The notes below the pieces were generated by a model. The model saw nothing but the letters and a program-made list of their open reading frames with translations. It made no database searches and was not told the DNA's origin. A program made the position numbers and the translations under genes. From Microcaldota archaeon (lineage in GTDB: Archaea; Micrarchaeota; Micrarchaeia; Micrarchaeales; CABMGC01), in assembly GCA_021850705.1 (NCBI GenBank), contig JAJZKU010000004.1:1-60256 (forward strand): 60,256 nt of DNA, given 5' to 3'. Of this stretch, positions 17,461 through 26,219 are shown piece after piece (position 1 is the first letter of the stretch; each line of letters begins with the position of its first letter).

Positions 17461-17470
17461 TTTATATATG
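17461..17470 (-). promoter_or_regulatory. TATA box of the suf operon
   Basis: Minus-strand CATATATAAA lies about 35 bases before the first start codon, with the palindromic operator between. Confidence 0.55.
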
Positions 17471-17472
17471 CT

Positions 17473-18246
17473 CTATCGGTTCCCGCTCTTAAGTACCATA
17501 TTCCATGCGGTATCTGGCCTTTCTCCTATGCTCTTTGAATACCTGCGTGCATACTTTGTATCTTCAGGAATGCACTCAAGGCCATTATTCGTTCCTATTC
17601 TATCCATCTCAAGCAGATCCTCTCCATTTATATCAATGCCATGCTCAGTCTCATTCCTGCTGAGCCATCTGAGCTCATGCATGACGAATCCGGAGCCGCT
17701 TGGGGTGAGCAGCATGTCTATCGAGTTTATCCCTTCTATGCTTTTTCTTACAAGAAGCTGGTCAAGCTTTCTGTCAAGCGCAGTTATATAGCTGCTCCTT
17801 GTCCTGCAGAAGTTCATTATCCTTCTGTAGTTGATATCAGGAAATGGACAGACGAGCAGGTCTGCACCGTATGACTTTGCGATATCCTGTGCAACAAAGG
17901 CGACATCATGCTTGCTCTTCATGCACCTCCTGATAAAGTTGTCTCCGTTAATCCTTTCTATCTTCTTGCACACGACAGCAATCTTTGAGAATCTGGGTGC
18001 ACATGATGCAACGCTTCCTATGACGGAGAACTGGTCAAAGCTGGCAACGCTCTCAACAGCGATATTGGAACCTGAAAGGAAGGCCATAAGGAGAAGCTTG
18101 CCAACATTCTCTGATATTTCTATAACAGAATGCTCCGTTCTATCATCGGGAAAAGCCGATCTTAAACGGACCCTGCCAACATTAAGGCTCTCCAATAGCC
18201 TATCTCTCACCGCATATGTGCCTGCTATCATGTTCAAAGCCTCCAT
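17473..18246 (-). CDS. Conserved-looking hypothetical protein upstream of suf
   Basis: A 257-residue soluble protein that I do not recognise. The middle looks like an alpha/beta Rossmann-type fold (FSKIAVVCKKI, HDVAFVAQDIAKSYGADLLVCPFPD), and the C-terminal half is charged (FVMHELRWLSRNETEHGIDI). Six cysteines are scattered through it. The frame can be extended to TTG 18252, but ATG 18246 is preferred. It shares the strand of the suf operon but ends before the suf promoter, so it is probably a separate transcript. Confidence 0.6.
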   Translation of the reverse strand: MEALNMIAGTYAVRDRLLESLNVGRVRLRSAFPDDRTEHSVIEISENVGKLLLMAFLSGSNIAVESVASFDQFSVIGSVASCAPRFSKIAVVCKKIERINGDNFIRRCMKSKHDVAFVAQDIAKSYGADLLVCPFPDINYRRIMNFCRTRSSYITALDRKLDQLLVRKSIEGINSIDMLLTPSGSGFVMHELRWLSRNETEHGIDINGEDLLEMDRIGTNNGLECIPEDTKYARRYSKSIGERPDTAWNMVLKSGNR

Positions 18247-18347
18247 ATGCAATATGGTATACTTTTACCTTAATATATGTTTCTATACTTGAATAAAAGA
18301 AACTGGAAAATAGTGCATCTGATTATAGAACCGTTGCTGCTCATATG

Positions 18348-18358
18348 TATTTATATAA
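18348..18358 (+). promoter_or_regulatory. TATA box for the winged-helix gene
   Basis: TATTTATATAA lies about 40 bases before ATG 18394, which also has AGGTGAT just upstream. Confidence 0.45.
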
Positions 18359-18393
18359 TTTATCCGAGATTACCAATAGGATAGGTGATATTT

Positions 18394-18726
18394 ATGCCAA
18401 AGAGAGAGCGCGATAACGACAGCATATGGGCAATAAGAAAGCTTATGTCAAAGCCCAATTATGCTGTACTGAAACTGCTTTTAGTCAAATCCCCAAGGAC
18501 GACAAGGGAGCTGTATGTTCTTCTTGGGAAGAAGTTTACAAGGAAGACACTTATAATAACGCTAAGGAGCCTGTCTATGGACCTCAATGTGCTGCAGCCT
18601 ACGCACATAAGGACGGAGAGAGGTTATGACCTCGGATATAACATAAACCCGAAATTGAAGGAGATGATAAAGTCCATAGAGAAGTTCGAGAAGGTCATCG
18701 AGTCGATAACGAACTCAAGGTCCTGA
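18394..18726 (+). CDS. Winged-helix transcriptional regulator
   Basis: A 110-residue protein, basic at its N-terminus. A winged helix spans about residues 20-75 (NYAVLKLLLVKSPRTTRELY, then KFTRKTLIITLRSL as the recognition helix). A short C-terminal coiled helix (MIKSIEKFEKVIESI) is likely to dimerise. ATG 18394 is favoured over GTG 18385 because AGGTGAT lies directly upstream. It precedes the flavin reductase gene by 22 bases and may control it. Confidence 0.7.
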   Translation: MPKRERDNDSIWAIRKLMSKPNYAVLKLLLVKSPRTTRELYVLLGKKFTRKTLIITLRSLSMDLNVLQPTHIRTERGYDLGYNINPKLKEMIKSIEKFEKVIESITNSRS

Positions 18727-18748
18727 TTTTATTCTTTAAAGTGAAATT

Positions 18749-19483
18749 ATGGTAGTGCTAAAGCCGGTCGTGATAAACAAGCCATATGTTCTAACGAGCA
18801 TAGAGAAATCCACCAGAGACGTCACGACATTCAGGTTCGAATCGAAGGAGAAGACAAGTGTCCACTTCATACCTGGCATGTTTGCAATGCTTACCTATAA
18901 AGATCCTGAGAGCGGCAAGTCGATAAGCAGGGCATTTTCTATAGCAAATGCTCCACCATCAGATTACTTCGAGTTCTTCATAGCTATGATAAACGGACAA
19001 CTTACATCAAAGCTTGCAGACGCGAAGGTCAACGACGTATATTACATCTCTGCTCCATACGGGCAGTTCCAGTTCGATATAAATGCAGGGACGAAGTTCC
19101 TCTTCCTTGCAGGAGGAACCGGAGTCGCCCCGTTCTTCTCAATGCTGAGACAGGCGGAGAGCATGGGCAAAAAGCTCGACTGCTCAATGATATACAGCGT
19201 AAAGTATCCTTATGATATAATAGAGAAGGAAGAGATTGCAAAGTTCGAGAGGGATATGGATCTTAAGAACCTTGTCACTGTCACAAGGCCTGCCGAAGGC
19301 GACGGATGGACAGGACAGACTGGCAGGGTGAACGGAGAGATGATCAAGAAGTTCGTACCTGACTTCCTCGACAGAATAACATACATCTGCGGACCTCCGG
19401 CATTTGTGACTGCACTCAAGAACGACATGATAGCTATGGGTGCAAATGACAGGGAGATAAGGGCAGAGATGTGGGGAGAGTAA
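18749..19483 (+). CDS. Ferredoxin/flavodoxin-NAD(P)H reductase-like FAD oxidoreductase
   Basis: A 244-residue FNR-superfamily enzyme. The FAD-binding barrel has SRAFSIANAP, the R-x-Y/F-S motif. The NAD(P) domain has FLAGGTGVAPFFSML and the late ICGPPAFVTALKNDMI, with the terminal EMWGE typical of the group. It moves electrons between NAD(P)H and a small carrier or an attached oxygenase or sulfur enzyme. No iron-sulfur domain is fused. The partner is not evident from the neighbours; a link to Fe-S assembly or Msr reduction is possible. Confidence 0.88.
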   Translation: MVVLKPVVINKPYVLTSIEKSTRDVTTFRFESKEKTSVHFIPGMFAMLTYKDPESGKSISRAFSIANAPPSDYFEFFIAMINGQLTSKLADAKVNDVYYISAPYGQFQFDINAGTKFLFLAGGTGVAPFFSMLRQAESMGKKLDCSMIYSVKYPYDIIEKEEIAKFERDMDLKNLVTVTRPAEGDGWTGQTGRVNGEMIKKFVPDFLDRITYICGPPAFVTALKNDMIAMGANDREIRAEMWGE

Positions 19484-19504
19484 AAGCAATTGCCTCTCTT
19501 TTTA

Positions 19505-22018
19505 TCACTTATTCGCTTTCAGGAACTTTATGTTTGCCTCGATCCTTTCCAGAGTGTCATTCAGTGCCGGCACCGTATCCTTCCTGTAATTATCTTTCTT
19601 TGCAAAGAAGGCTTTCATCTCCTTCATTGTAGCAGCATCAGAGACTACCCTTAGGTTTTCAACATACTTGCGGACCATATGGTCTCCTACCTCGAATCTT
19701 CTGATAACGCTCTTCCAGTTCTTCTTCGTCCAGCTCCATATGAGCGTCTTTCCGACCTGGTTCTCAGAGACGCAGCGCGATATAACATACCTGTCCTGGT
19801 CACGGACATTCTCACTCATGCTGAAGGCCAGCGCATCCATGATTATCTTCTTGTCCTTGAAGATTCCTAAACAGTCCATGTACTCGCTCTTAATTGCGGG
19901 ATCCCTTTCCTTCATGTAGCTTCTCCTGAACCATTCATAGAGCTTTACTGACCCATTCCTTGCAGCTATGCCAAAAACGCTGCTTCTTATTCCAGGGTCT
20001 ATGCTAACTCCTTTGGTCTGGAAATCAGAGAAGATCTTTGTTGCTTTTGCCACAGTCTCCCTGTCGCCTGCATATCCGGCTACGCTTATAGCTGCGCTCC
20101 TCATGATCGTATCTATACTGCTCTCATTCTTTCTTGACTTCCATCCCAGCTTCCTCAAATGATACTTGGAATAGTCTATGCAGATGCTCTCTATTCTCTT
20201 CCTGAGCGCATGCCCTTCAGGGAGCATATCATGCATGAAGAGCATATCTGCCATCATCGAGTTTGCCATCGGGTATTCGCATCCGTCCCTGAATAAATCT
20301 GCGAAGTTCAGGTAATCCCCGACCTTTATGTCCCCTGCCTTTGCAAGCGCAAAGAGGTCGTTTGCCATGCCCCATCCGTCTTCCCAGCCAAGCCTTCCCT
20401 CTTTTACAAGAGTGCCGAGCTTCATCAGCTCCATCTTCTCATAGAAGACCCTGTACAGTCCTCTCTGCCCGTAGTTGAGCTTTATCCAGCCATTCGTGCC
20501 TCTGATCCTCCCTCTCTTCCTGTCAAAGAGCGTCATCATGCTCTTTCCGGATCCTGTGGCATATATTATTGGTATGGGCCATACGGTCTTGTCATTGTTC
20601 TTGAGCGTGCCAAGTATGAACCTTGACTGCTCCATGCTGAAATCGCTGCCTACCTTTACATAAGGATAACCCTTCTGCGTTATCCATGCATTTGCGACTC
20701 TCTTTACCTGCAGCTTCCTTCCTGCAACAGAGTCTATCGCATTCCAAAGGTCATCCCTTACGGAATTTGAGTACATATGCTTTCTCAGATATCTCTGCAG
20801 ACCCTTTCTGAACTTCTCCTTGCCCGTATAATCTTCTACCATTCCAAGTATGCTCCCTCCCTTCCTATAGCTTATATTGTCAAACGCCCTGTCCATATCC
20901 GTCGGATCTTTTACCTCAGCTTCAACAGGGTGGGTGCTCTTTATGCCGTCGGATTCAAGTCCTACATTAACGGTGTCTAGCAGGAACTCCTTGTCCATGT
21001 GGAATTCAGGAAAGACCTCTGCCGTAGCCTTATACGCCATGAATTCCGCAAAGCTCTCATTCAGCCATATGTCGTTCCACCACTTCATCGTGACAAGGTC
21101 GCCGAACCACTGGTGCGCAAGCTCGTGCGCTATCACCATAGCGGTATACTGCTTGTCTGGCGTCGGGCTGTCCTCCTTTACTAAGAGTGTGTGCTCCCTG
21201 AAGGTTATCGCCCCCCAGTTCTCCATTGCAGATGCTGAGAAGTCAGGCACGGCTATGATATCAAGCTTTGGAAGCGGGTACCTTATCCCAAAATACTTCT
21301 CATAAAAAGCGAGCAGCTTTATCGTATACTCCATGGGCAGCTTGAGATACTCCTTGTGCGCAGGGGTCGCGTGCGAGCTTACCGTAACATTCCTGTACTT
21401 TCCGCTCATCGATACATGCTTTAGCACTCCGATGTACAGCAGATATGTTGACATTATAGGGGTTCTCATGAATACAGAGCTCTTCCTTCCGTTCCTTACT
21501 GTCGTGCTCTTTGCAGGCATGTTTGAGATGAGATTGTAATCCTTGTCAGCGCTGAGCGTCAGTTCAAATGCTGCCTTTAGCTCAGGCTCGTCAAAGCACG
21601 GGAACGCCTGCCTTGCATAAAGCGCCTCGAACTGTGTAGTCAGTATATTTACCGCTTTTCCATTCTCCTTGTAGCTGCTCCTGTAGAGCCCTGCCATCTT
21701 CTCCCCGGCTTTGCCCTCAAACCTTATGCATATCTCTACCTTCCCTATCACCTTCCTATCGAGCAAAAGGGTAAGCCTTTGCTTCTTATCGTCAGTTACT
21801 GGTTTTGCAGCTATCCTTGAATTCCTGCTTACCACATATGCTTCCTTTATCTTCAGCATATACGAATTCATCACTATCCTGTCGCTGCTCTCAGTAACCT
21901 TTGCATATATCGATTCGCTTCCGGAGAAGGTGCATCTCTTCATGTCCGCGTCTATGCTCAGCTTATACAGTTCAGGTACGACTCTCCTTCCAAGCCTGTA
22001 ATCCTCGCTCTTGTCCAT
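19505..22018 (-). CDS. M1-family zinc aminopeptidase (tricorn-factor/APN-like)
   Basis: An 837-residue metallopeptidase that trims N-terminal residues from peptides. The exopeptidase motif AMENWG starts at 264. The zinc site is HELAH (298-302), with the third ligand E321 in NESFAEF. An N-terminal beta domain (to about 200) and a long helical C-terminal domain match tricorn-interacting factors F2/F3 and aminopeptidase N. In archaea these finish peptides released by the proteasome or tricorn. The frame is intact and of full length. Confidence 0.95.
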   Translation of the reverse strand: MDKSEDYRLGRRVVPELYKLSIDADMKRCTFSGSESIYAKVTESSDRIVMNSYMLKIKEAYVVSRNSRIAAKPVTDDKKQRLTLLLDRKVIGKVEICIRFEGKAGEKMAGLYRSSYKENGKAVNILTTQFEALYARQAFPCFDEPELKAAFELTLSADKDYNLISNMPAKSTTVRNGRKSSVFMRTPIMSTYLLYIGVLKHVSMSGKYRNVTVSSHATPAHKEYLKLPMEYTIKLLAFYEKYFGIRYPLPKLDIIAVPDFSASAMENWGAITFREHTLLVKEDSPTPDKQYTAMVIAHELAHQWFGDLVTMKWWNDIWLNESFAEFMAYKATAEVFPEFHMDKEFLLDTVNVGLESDGIKSTHPVEAEVKDPTDMDRAFDNISYRKGGSILGMVEDYTGKEKFRKGLQRYLRKHMYSNSVRDDLWNAIDSVAGRKLQVKRVANAWITQKGYPYVKVGSDFSMEQSRFILGTLKNNDKTVWPIPIIYATGSGKSMMTLFDRKRGRIRGTNGWIKLNYGQRGLYRVFYEKMELMKLGTLVKEGRLGWEDGWGMANDLFALAKAGDIKVGDYLNFADLFRDGCEYPMANSMMADMLFMHDMLPEGHALRKRIESICIDYSKYHLRKLGWKSRKNESSIDTIMRSAAISVAGYAGDRETVAKATKIFSDFQTKGVSIDPGIRSSVFGIAARNGSVKLYEWFRRSYMKERDPAIKSEYMDCLGIFKDKKIIMDALAFSMSENVRDQDRYVISRCVSENQVGKTLIWSWTKKNWKSVIRRFEVGDHMVRKYVENLRVVSDAATMKEMKAFFAKKDNYRKDTVPALNDTLERIEANIKFLKANK

Positions 22019-22030
22019 GCCAAACCCTGT

Positions 22031-22486
22031 CTATTCCAAAGAGGACAAGGCCTCAAGTATCTCGTCTTCATGGCCCTTTGGATTTACCTTCTCGAAAACC
22101 TTCGCTATCTTTCCCTTCTTGTCTATTATGTACGTATTCCTCAGCGTTCCCATCCCGAAGATCCCCCTGTCTCCATAGGCGCCGTATGCCTTTATCGTCT
22201 TTGACTCAGGATCAGAGAGCAGCAGGAATTCAAGCCCGTACTTGCTGCAGAACTTGTCATGCGACTTAAGATCATCCTTGCTCACCCCGACTATCTCTGC
22301 ACCCTTCTTCCTTATCTCCTCGAGCTTCTTGTTGAAGCCCTTTGCCTCTATAGTGCATCCCGGAGTGTCATCCTTAGGATAGAAGTACAGTACAAGATAT
22401 CTGCCCTTGAACTCGCTAAGCGTGTGTTCCTTTCCGTCAGATCCCTTTAGCCTGAAATCAGGCGCCTTTGAATTAACCTCAACCAT
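22031..22486 (-). CDS. Peroxiredoxin, Bcp/PrxQ type
   Basis: A 151-residue thiol peroxidase. The peroxidatic cysteine is C44 in YPKDDTPGCTIEA. The next cysteine after the active site (in DKFCSKYG) is farther away than in classic PrxQ, so resolution may involve a partner thiol. It detoxifies hydrogen peroxide and organic peroxides. It lies 12 bases upstream of the M1 peptidase gene and may be cotranscribed with it. Confidence 0.93.
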   Translation of the reverse strand: MVEVNSKAPDFRLKGSDGKEHTLSEFKGRYLVLYFYPKDDTPGCTIEAKGFNKKLEEIRKKGAEIVGVSKDDLKSHDKFCSKYGLEFLLLSDPESKTIKAYGAYGDRGIFGMGTLRNTYIIDKKGKIAKVFEKVNPKGHEDEILEALSSLE

Positions 22487-22555
22487 ATTATCATATAAGA
22501 GTTAAGCAATAGATTATAAATTCGTTCTGTACATTTCTGATTACATATTCTCAAC

Positions 22556-23269
22556 ATGCTCCTTATCGGATCATGCAGCAGTCTGGTAGATATTATGCAA
22601 ATAAGAATTCCATTCATTCAAAAGAAGAAGGGCTACAAGGTTACAATCACAAGCATCAGCCTAAGGTTCATGGGAGCAGTTCATGGAATACCTGGCATAA
22701 CCTCTGAGAAGCAGGTCTTCTATGTAAACATACCCTTCCAGAACAAGATGGGTTCAAACCTGCTGCCTGATGACCTTAAGGGACCGAGCATGAAGATAAA
22801 GGATATCAAGGTGGGCATGCCCTTCAAGCTTCTTGAAGTCAGCCCGCAGCTTCCTGCTGAGATACCATTCATGACAAAGACCGTATTCAGGCTTAAGGTG
22901 GAGGGTCCTGCTGTCAACTATGAAGGGCCGATGAGCATAACGATGAACGATGAGCCTGCGGAGAACATAGGCCTCAACATAAGGGCCATAGCGTTATCAA
23001 AGGGAGAGCAGAGGGTTGAGCTGCAGAATTCCTCAATGCGCCTCTCGCTGCAGAAGGGGCAGATCTTCAAGACAGAGCTGCAGATGTACAACGTCCTGAA
23101 GTACAATGACAAGATATCAAAGGTAAGGGTAGCACCTCCGTTTACAGTAGAGTCTACGGATCCTGCATTCCCGACAACTGTGGACAAGAAGGACAGCTAC
23201 GTGATGAAGATATACATAAGGGCTCCAGATTCAAACTACACCGGTGACTTAGATATAATTGTCGAATAG
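22556..23269 (+). CDS. Beta-rich hypothetical protein
   Basis: A 237-residue protein dominated by predicted beta strands (KGYKVTITSISLRF, KTVFRLKVEGPAV, SITMNDEP). It looks like two beta-sandwich modules of about 100 residues, without cysteines in the core or a clear signal peptide. Start choice is uncertain: TATA-like GATTATAAA about 38 bases upstream supports 22556, while ATG 22595 (MQIRIPFIQKK) gives a cleaner N-terminus. Family not recognised; a structural or surface-associated role is a guess. Confidence 0.55.
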   Translation: MLLIGSCSSLVDIMQIRIPFIQKKKGYKVTITSISLRFMGAVHGIPGITSEKQVFYVNIPFQNKMGSNLLPDDLKGPSMKIKDIKVGMPFKLLEVSPQLPAEIPFMTKTVFRLKVEGPAVNYEGPMSITMNDEPAENIGLNIRAIALSKGEQRVELQNSSMRLSLQKGQIFKTELQMYNVLKYNDKISKVRVAPPFTVESTDPAFPTTVDKKDSYVMKIYIRAPDSNYTGDLDIIVE

Positions 23270-23312
23270 AAGGAAGCTGCCCGGTGCAGCTGCACTAATG
23301 CTCCATATCAGA

Positions 23313-23344
23313 ATAAATTAGTCAATTTATTATAACTAATTTAT
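23313..23344. terminator. AT-rich inverted repeat between convergent genes
   Basis: ATAAATTAG and CTAATTTAT form a perfect nine-base stem with a 14-base loop, overlapping the stop of the Nudix gene read from the other side. A GCTGC-CCGGT-GCAGC hairpin lies just before it (about 23277-23291). Together they probably act as a two-way terminator. Confidence 0.45.
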
Positions 23345-23886
23345 CTCAAAAACATGAGCCAGTATAGCAGTCCATCCCTTGTTGTCAGATCAAATATCTT
23401 TCCGCTCTTAAGCCTCTTTTCTATCTCATCAGCCTTGAACTGTACGGTCTCCATCAGCTCATCCTCATCAAGCTTCTTCTTGCTTTTAGTCAGTCCATTT
23501 GCAACTAAAACACTGTTTCCTGCATCAGAGGACCACGGAGTTATCGCACCGGTATAGAGAAACTTAACGCTCTTTGCAGTATAACCTATCTCCTCCTCCG
23601 TCTCTCTCCGCGCCGCCTTCACTATGCTCTCCCCTTTCTCAACGTGCCCTCCAGGCAGTTCATATATGAAACCGCTCCTGCTGAAACCTGAGCCTCGCAT
23701 TGCAGGCCTGTACTGCCTTACCAGCAGAACGGTATCCTTATCGAGCAGCGGCAGTACGGTGACTGTATACGGCCCTTTAATTCTCCTGAACTGCTTCTCT
23801 ATCAGCCTGCCCTCTACTCTGTCAACCACCTTTACGTACTCCTCCTTCCTGTAAACCTTCTTCTCAGAAAGCCTCTTGCTGTCCAT
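23341..23886 (-). CDS. Nudix hydrolase, ADP-ribose-pyrophosphatase-like
   Basis: A 181-residue Nudix protein. The box is GGHVEKGESIVKAARRETEEEIGY, preceded by YELPG, and the N-terminal half has the dimerising strands (YTVTVLPLLDKDTVLLVRQYRP) of the ADP-ribose/NDP-sugar pyrophosphatases. It would recycle or remove ADP-ribose and similar nucleoside diphosphate conjugates. First of three Nudix genes within 4.5 kb on this strand. Confidence 0.88.
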   Translation of the reverse strand: MDSKRLSEKKVYRKEEYVKVVDRVEGRLIEKQFRRIKGPYTVTVLPLLDKDTVLLVRQYRPAMRGSGFSRSGFIYELPGGHVEKGESIVKAARRETEEEIGYTAKSVKFLYTGAITPWSSDAGNSVLVANGLTKSKKKLDEDELMETVQFKADEIEKRLKSGKIFDLTTRDGLLYWLMFLR

Positions 23887-23992
23887 GCATTATAATCGAA
23901 ACCAAAATTATTAACCGCTATGCTGTCTACGTCAAACGTGGATAATATTTGCCTAATCCAGTGTAATCAATAATCCTGCCCACTAAAAAAGT

Positions 23993-24691
23993 TCACATCT
24001 TAAAGTATTCAGGATATTTTCGTATGAGTTGTTTTGCCGTCTGCTTATGAAAATCAAACAACTCCTGTTTCTTATTCAAAGCGTCAATTGCCTTCTGATA
24101 AATTCCGAGATCATCCATATATTTTATGTCTAATCTCTTGCACAATCCAAATATCTTACTGTTTGCAGATTCCATTTCCTTCTTATTTTTTACAATTACC
24201 TCTACTTCAAAATAATTTCCAAAATGTTTTATGTAGCCCAATTCAAATTGGATATTATTATACCTATAAATGTATTTTTTCTGCGCCTGTACGTAAGCTT
24301 TATGGAAGCCCAGGACTTTTAAAAAATCTACTGCTTCATCAAACTGATCATTTAGCATCTTAAAGGATATCTCTTTCCTTCCTCCTCCAACTTCTTCTTC
24401 AAATGAGCCATATTTTAACACAATCTCCATCTCTCCATTATCGAGTCTTACGCGTACATCTATATCATCATACTTTTGATTTGGACTCTCCTTAATTGCC
24501 TTTGGGCAGAGATAAATCAAGGATAATCTATCCATTTTTCTAATAAACTTCCCATTTTTATCCATAAATTTCTTAAGACGGCTGAACTCTCTAGTACTCA
24601 GTCTGCCTCTATACTCAACTTCAATATTTGGCATATGATCATACTTTGCTGGTTTTGAGGATCTCTCTATCTGTACAAAAGATATTACCAT
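23993..24691 (-). CDS. CYTH-domain protein (class IV cyclase/triphosphatase fold)
   Basis: A 232-residue protein with a CYTH-like tunnel fold. The signature near the start is NIEVEYRG, a relaxed form of ExExK. It continues with RVRLDNGEMEIVLKYG and FELGYIKHFGNYFEVEVIV, and ends in YMDDLGIYQKAID. CYTH enzymes act on triphosphates (thiamine triphosphate, inorganic triphosphate, ATP to cAMP). The final signature residue is R-G instead of K, so activity is uncertain. ATG 24634 (MPNIEVEYRG) is an alternative start closer to the usual position of the signature. A second CYTH gene is at 52155. Confidence 0.7.
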   Translation of the reverse strand: MVISFVQIERSSKPAKYDHMPNIEVEYRGRLSTREFSRLKKFMDKNGKFIRKMDRLSLIYLCPKAIKESPNQKYDDIDVRVRLDNGEMEIVLKYGSFEEEVGGGRKEISFKMLNDQFDEAVDFLKVLGFHKAYVQAQKKYIYRYNNIQFELGYIKHFGNYFEVEVIVKNKKEMESANSKIFGLCKRLDIKYMDDLGIYQKAIDALNKKQELFDFHKQTAKQLIRKYPEYFKM

Positions 24692-24738
24692 ATCATGTGG
24701 TGATCAAACTCTATTGCTGCAGCCATTTTACCCCATTC

Positions 24739-25398
24739 TTATTTATCCAGACTATATATTATTTCATTTATCCTGCGGAAATCCGATGCTTGATGACCAA
24801 GTTTATCCCCATTATACGAAATTACATGCATCCCCAAGGCCATCGCTCCTTCAAGTTCATCAAGGTCATGGCCTACAAAGACGGTCTCTGCAGGACCAAC
24901 ATTAAACGCATTCATCACTGTTTCATAAGCTTCCCTGTCAGGCTTTTTATGACCTATCTCACATGATACAAATGCCCTGTCAAATATTCCTCCCAATCCA
25001 ATAATGCCCATTATGAGCTCTCTTATGGAAGCAGGATGCCCACTATCAGACAGCACTGCCAGCCTGTAGCCCTTCATTTTAAGGTCTTTCAAATATTTTC
25101 CCTCATCCTTTTCCATAAGCCTTGCATAATTAAATGACTCCCTGTCAAACGCTTCATACTCTCCAATCAGCTCTGGCCGAATGCCTATTCTGGATATATA
25201 CTCCTTATGTGCCTGTAACATGGTTATCTTACCAACCATAACTGCCTCGCCAAATTCCTTCCATATACTGCCAAGCTCCTGCGGGTCAGTCTTGCTGTTC
25301 TTCTTTACAAATTCAGTAAGTTTCATACTGAAATACTTCATCTGTTCTTCAGCGCTGTAAAGCACATGCTCTGCATCAAAGATAACAAGCTTTATCAT
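24739..25398 (-). CDS. HAD-superfamily hydrolase with altered motif I
   Basis: A 219-residue haloacid-dehalogenase-fold phosphatase. Motif I is VIFDAEHVLY: the nucleophile Asp is kept but the usual second acid Asp is Glu. Motif II is LAVLSDSG, motif III is the lysine in IGHKKPDREAY, and motif IV is VFVGHDLDELEGAMALG. A helical cap lies after motif I. The frame opens at TTG 25410, but ATG 25398 after GGGGAT is preferred. Substrate unknown; HADs of this type act on small phosphometabolites. Confidence 0.8.
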   Translation of the reverse strand: MIKLVIFDAEHVLYSAEEQMKYFSMKLTEFVKKNSKTDPQELGSIWKEFGEAVMVGKITMLQAHKEYISRIGIRPELIGEYEAFDRESFNYARLMEKDEGKYLKDLKMKGYRLAVLSDSGHPASIRELIMGIIGLGGIFDRAFVSCEIGHKKPDREAYETVMNAFNVGPAETVFVGHDLDELEGAMALGMHVISYNGDKLGHQASDFRRINEIIYSLDK

Positions 25399-25452
25399 AA
25401 AAATCCCCAATTATTATGTTAAGCCATACAAATAACTTATACTTATTCTTTA

Positions 25453-25512
25453 TTATAATCCTTTGCTTATAAGTAACTTATAATTAATATCAATGAGTCT
25501 TTCCAAGTCATA
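25453..25512 (-). pseudogene. 20-codon relic resembling the C-terminus of the DUF2268-like protease
   Basis: In frame after the TAG stop of the neighbouring kinase the sequence reads YDLERLIDINYKLLISKGL and stop. The C-terminus of the metalloprotease gene 1.2 kb away reads TDWERLVDMDSKSLIGKGL and stop. The match in register and in the stop position indicates a shared origin, most simply a 3' fragment left by a rearrangement. Confidence 0.55.
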
Positions 25513-26016
25513 CTACTCGGAAAATTTGTCCAGATTACGAACAATTTCATCAACAATCTGAAGAGCATTTCTCCCGGCAGTATCTATATTTATCCCGTAA
25601 TCAAATTCTGATACCAGTTCAAAAACGTCTTTTGTAGCCTGTTCTCCCAGTCCATCATTTCTAGATTTATCCCTTTCTATGCATGCCTTCAGGTCTGCCT
25701 TTAATGTAAATACCATGTGGCTGAAATCCAACTTTGATATAATATCCTCTATCTGTTCCTTATGATAAAAATTACCATCTAGAATGAGATTGTTGCCACT
25801 TTCTAGCTTCTCCCTGAATTCAGGCAACATTATTTCATCTGCTTTCAGAAACTTCTGCAAGGGTATCCATTTATCTCCTGGCATATAATCCAATCCTAGC
25901 TTATCCATTATAATATCGAAATTAACTACATCAGCATTAATCTTTTCAGCTAGCAGTTTGCTTACTGTGCTCTTCCCTACTCCTGCAGGTCCTCTTATTA
26001 TCACATAGTAACTCAT
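25513..26016 (-). CDS. P-loop kinase-like protein (AAA_33 type)
   Basis: A 167-residue P-loop protein. Walker A is GPAGVGKST (residues 9-17). An acidic substrate segment (VNFDIIMDKLGLDYMPGDKW) follows, then LILDGNFYHKEQI as the Walker-B-like strand, and ACIERDKSRND as the lid. It resembles small-molecule kinases such as gluconate, chloramphenicol or zeta-toxin-like families, but no specific signature settles the substrate. It is followed in frame by a relic of another gene's 3' end. Neighbours are HAD and Nudix genes. Confidence 0.7.
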   Translation of the reverse strand: MSYYVIIRGPAGVGKSTVSKLLAEKINADVVNFDIIMDKLGLDYMPGDKWIPLQKFLKADEIMLPEFREKLESGNNLILDGNFYHKEQIEDIISKLDFSHMVFTLKADLKACIERDKSRNDGLGEQATKDVFELVSEFDYGINIDTAGRNALQIVDEIVRNLDKFSE

Positions 26017-26066
26017 GCGAACCGCCCGAATCAGATCAAATATGACGTTCCTAATCCTTCTAAACT

Positions 26067-26219
26067 CTAATAATCAGAAGCGCTTATATCTTTCCAGTAA
26101 GACATATTTACATTACTAAAACTCCTTATTAATTCCTTATGCAGAGCTTCTCTCGCACGAATAACATGAACATTCCCAGAAATAGCAATTACTGAATTAT
26201 GCTTTTTATCAGTAAACAT
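26067..26219 (-). CDS. 50-residue hypothetical protein coupled to a Nudix gene
   Basis: A frame of 50 codons begins with ATG directly after the TGA of the upstream Nudix gene (TGA-ATG), an arrangement typical of translational coupling. The product, MFTDKKHNSVIAISGNVHV and on, has a strand-like hydrophobic start and an amphipathic helix (VIRAREALHKELIRSF), and ends with several aromatic residues. No family recognised. It fills most of an otherwise empty 200-base gap. Confidence 0.4.
   Translation of the reverse strand: MFTDKKHNSVIAISGNVHVIRAREALHKELIRSFSNVNMSYWKDISASDY

Noticed and set aside
18820-18860. tRNA-like TTCGAATC string
   Set aside because: It lies within the FNR-like coding sequence and no acceptor or anticodon arms can be folded around it.
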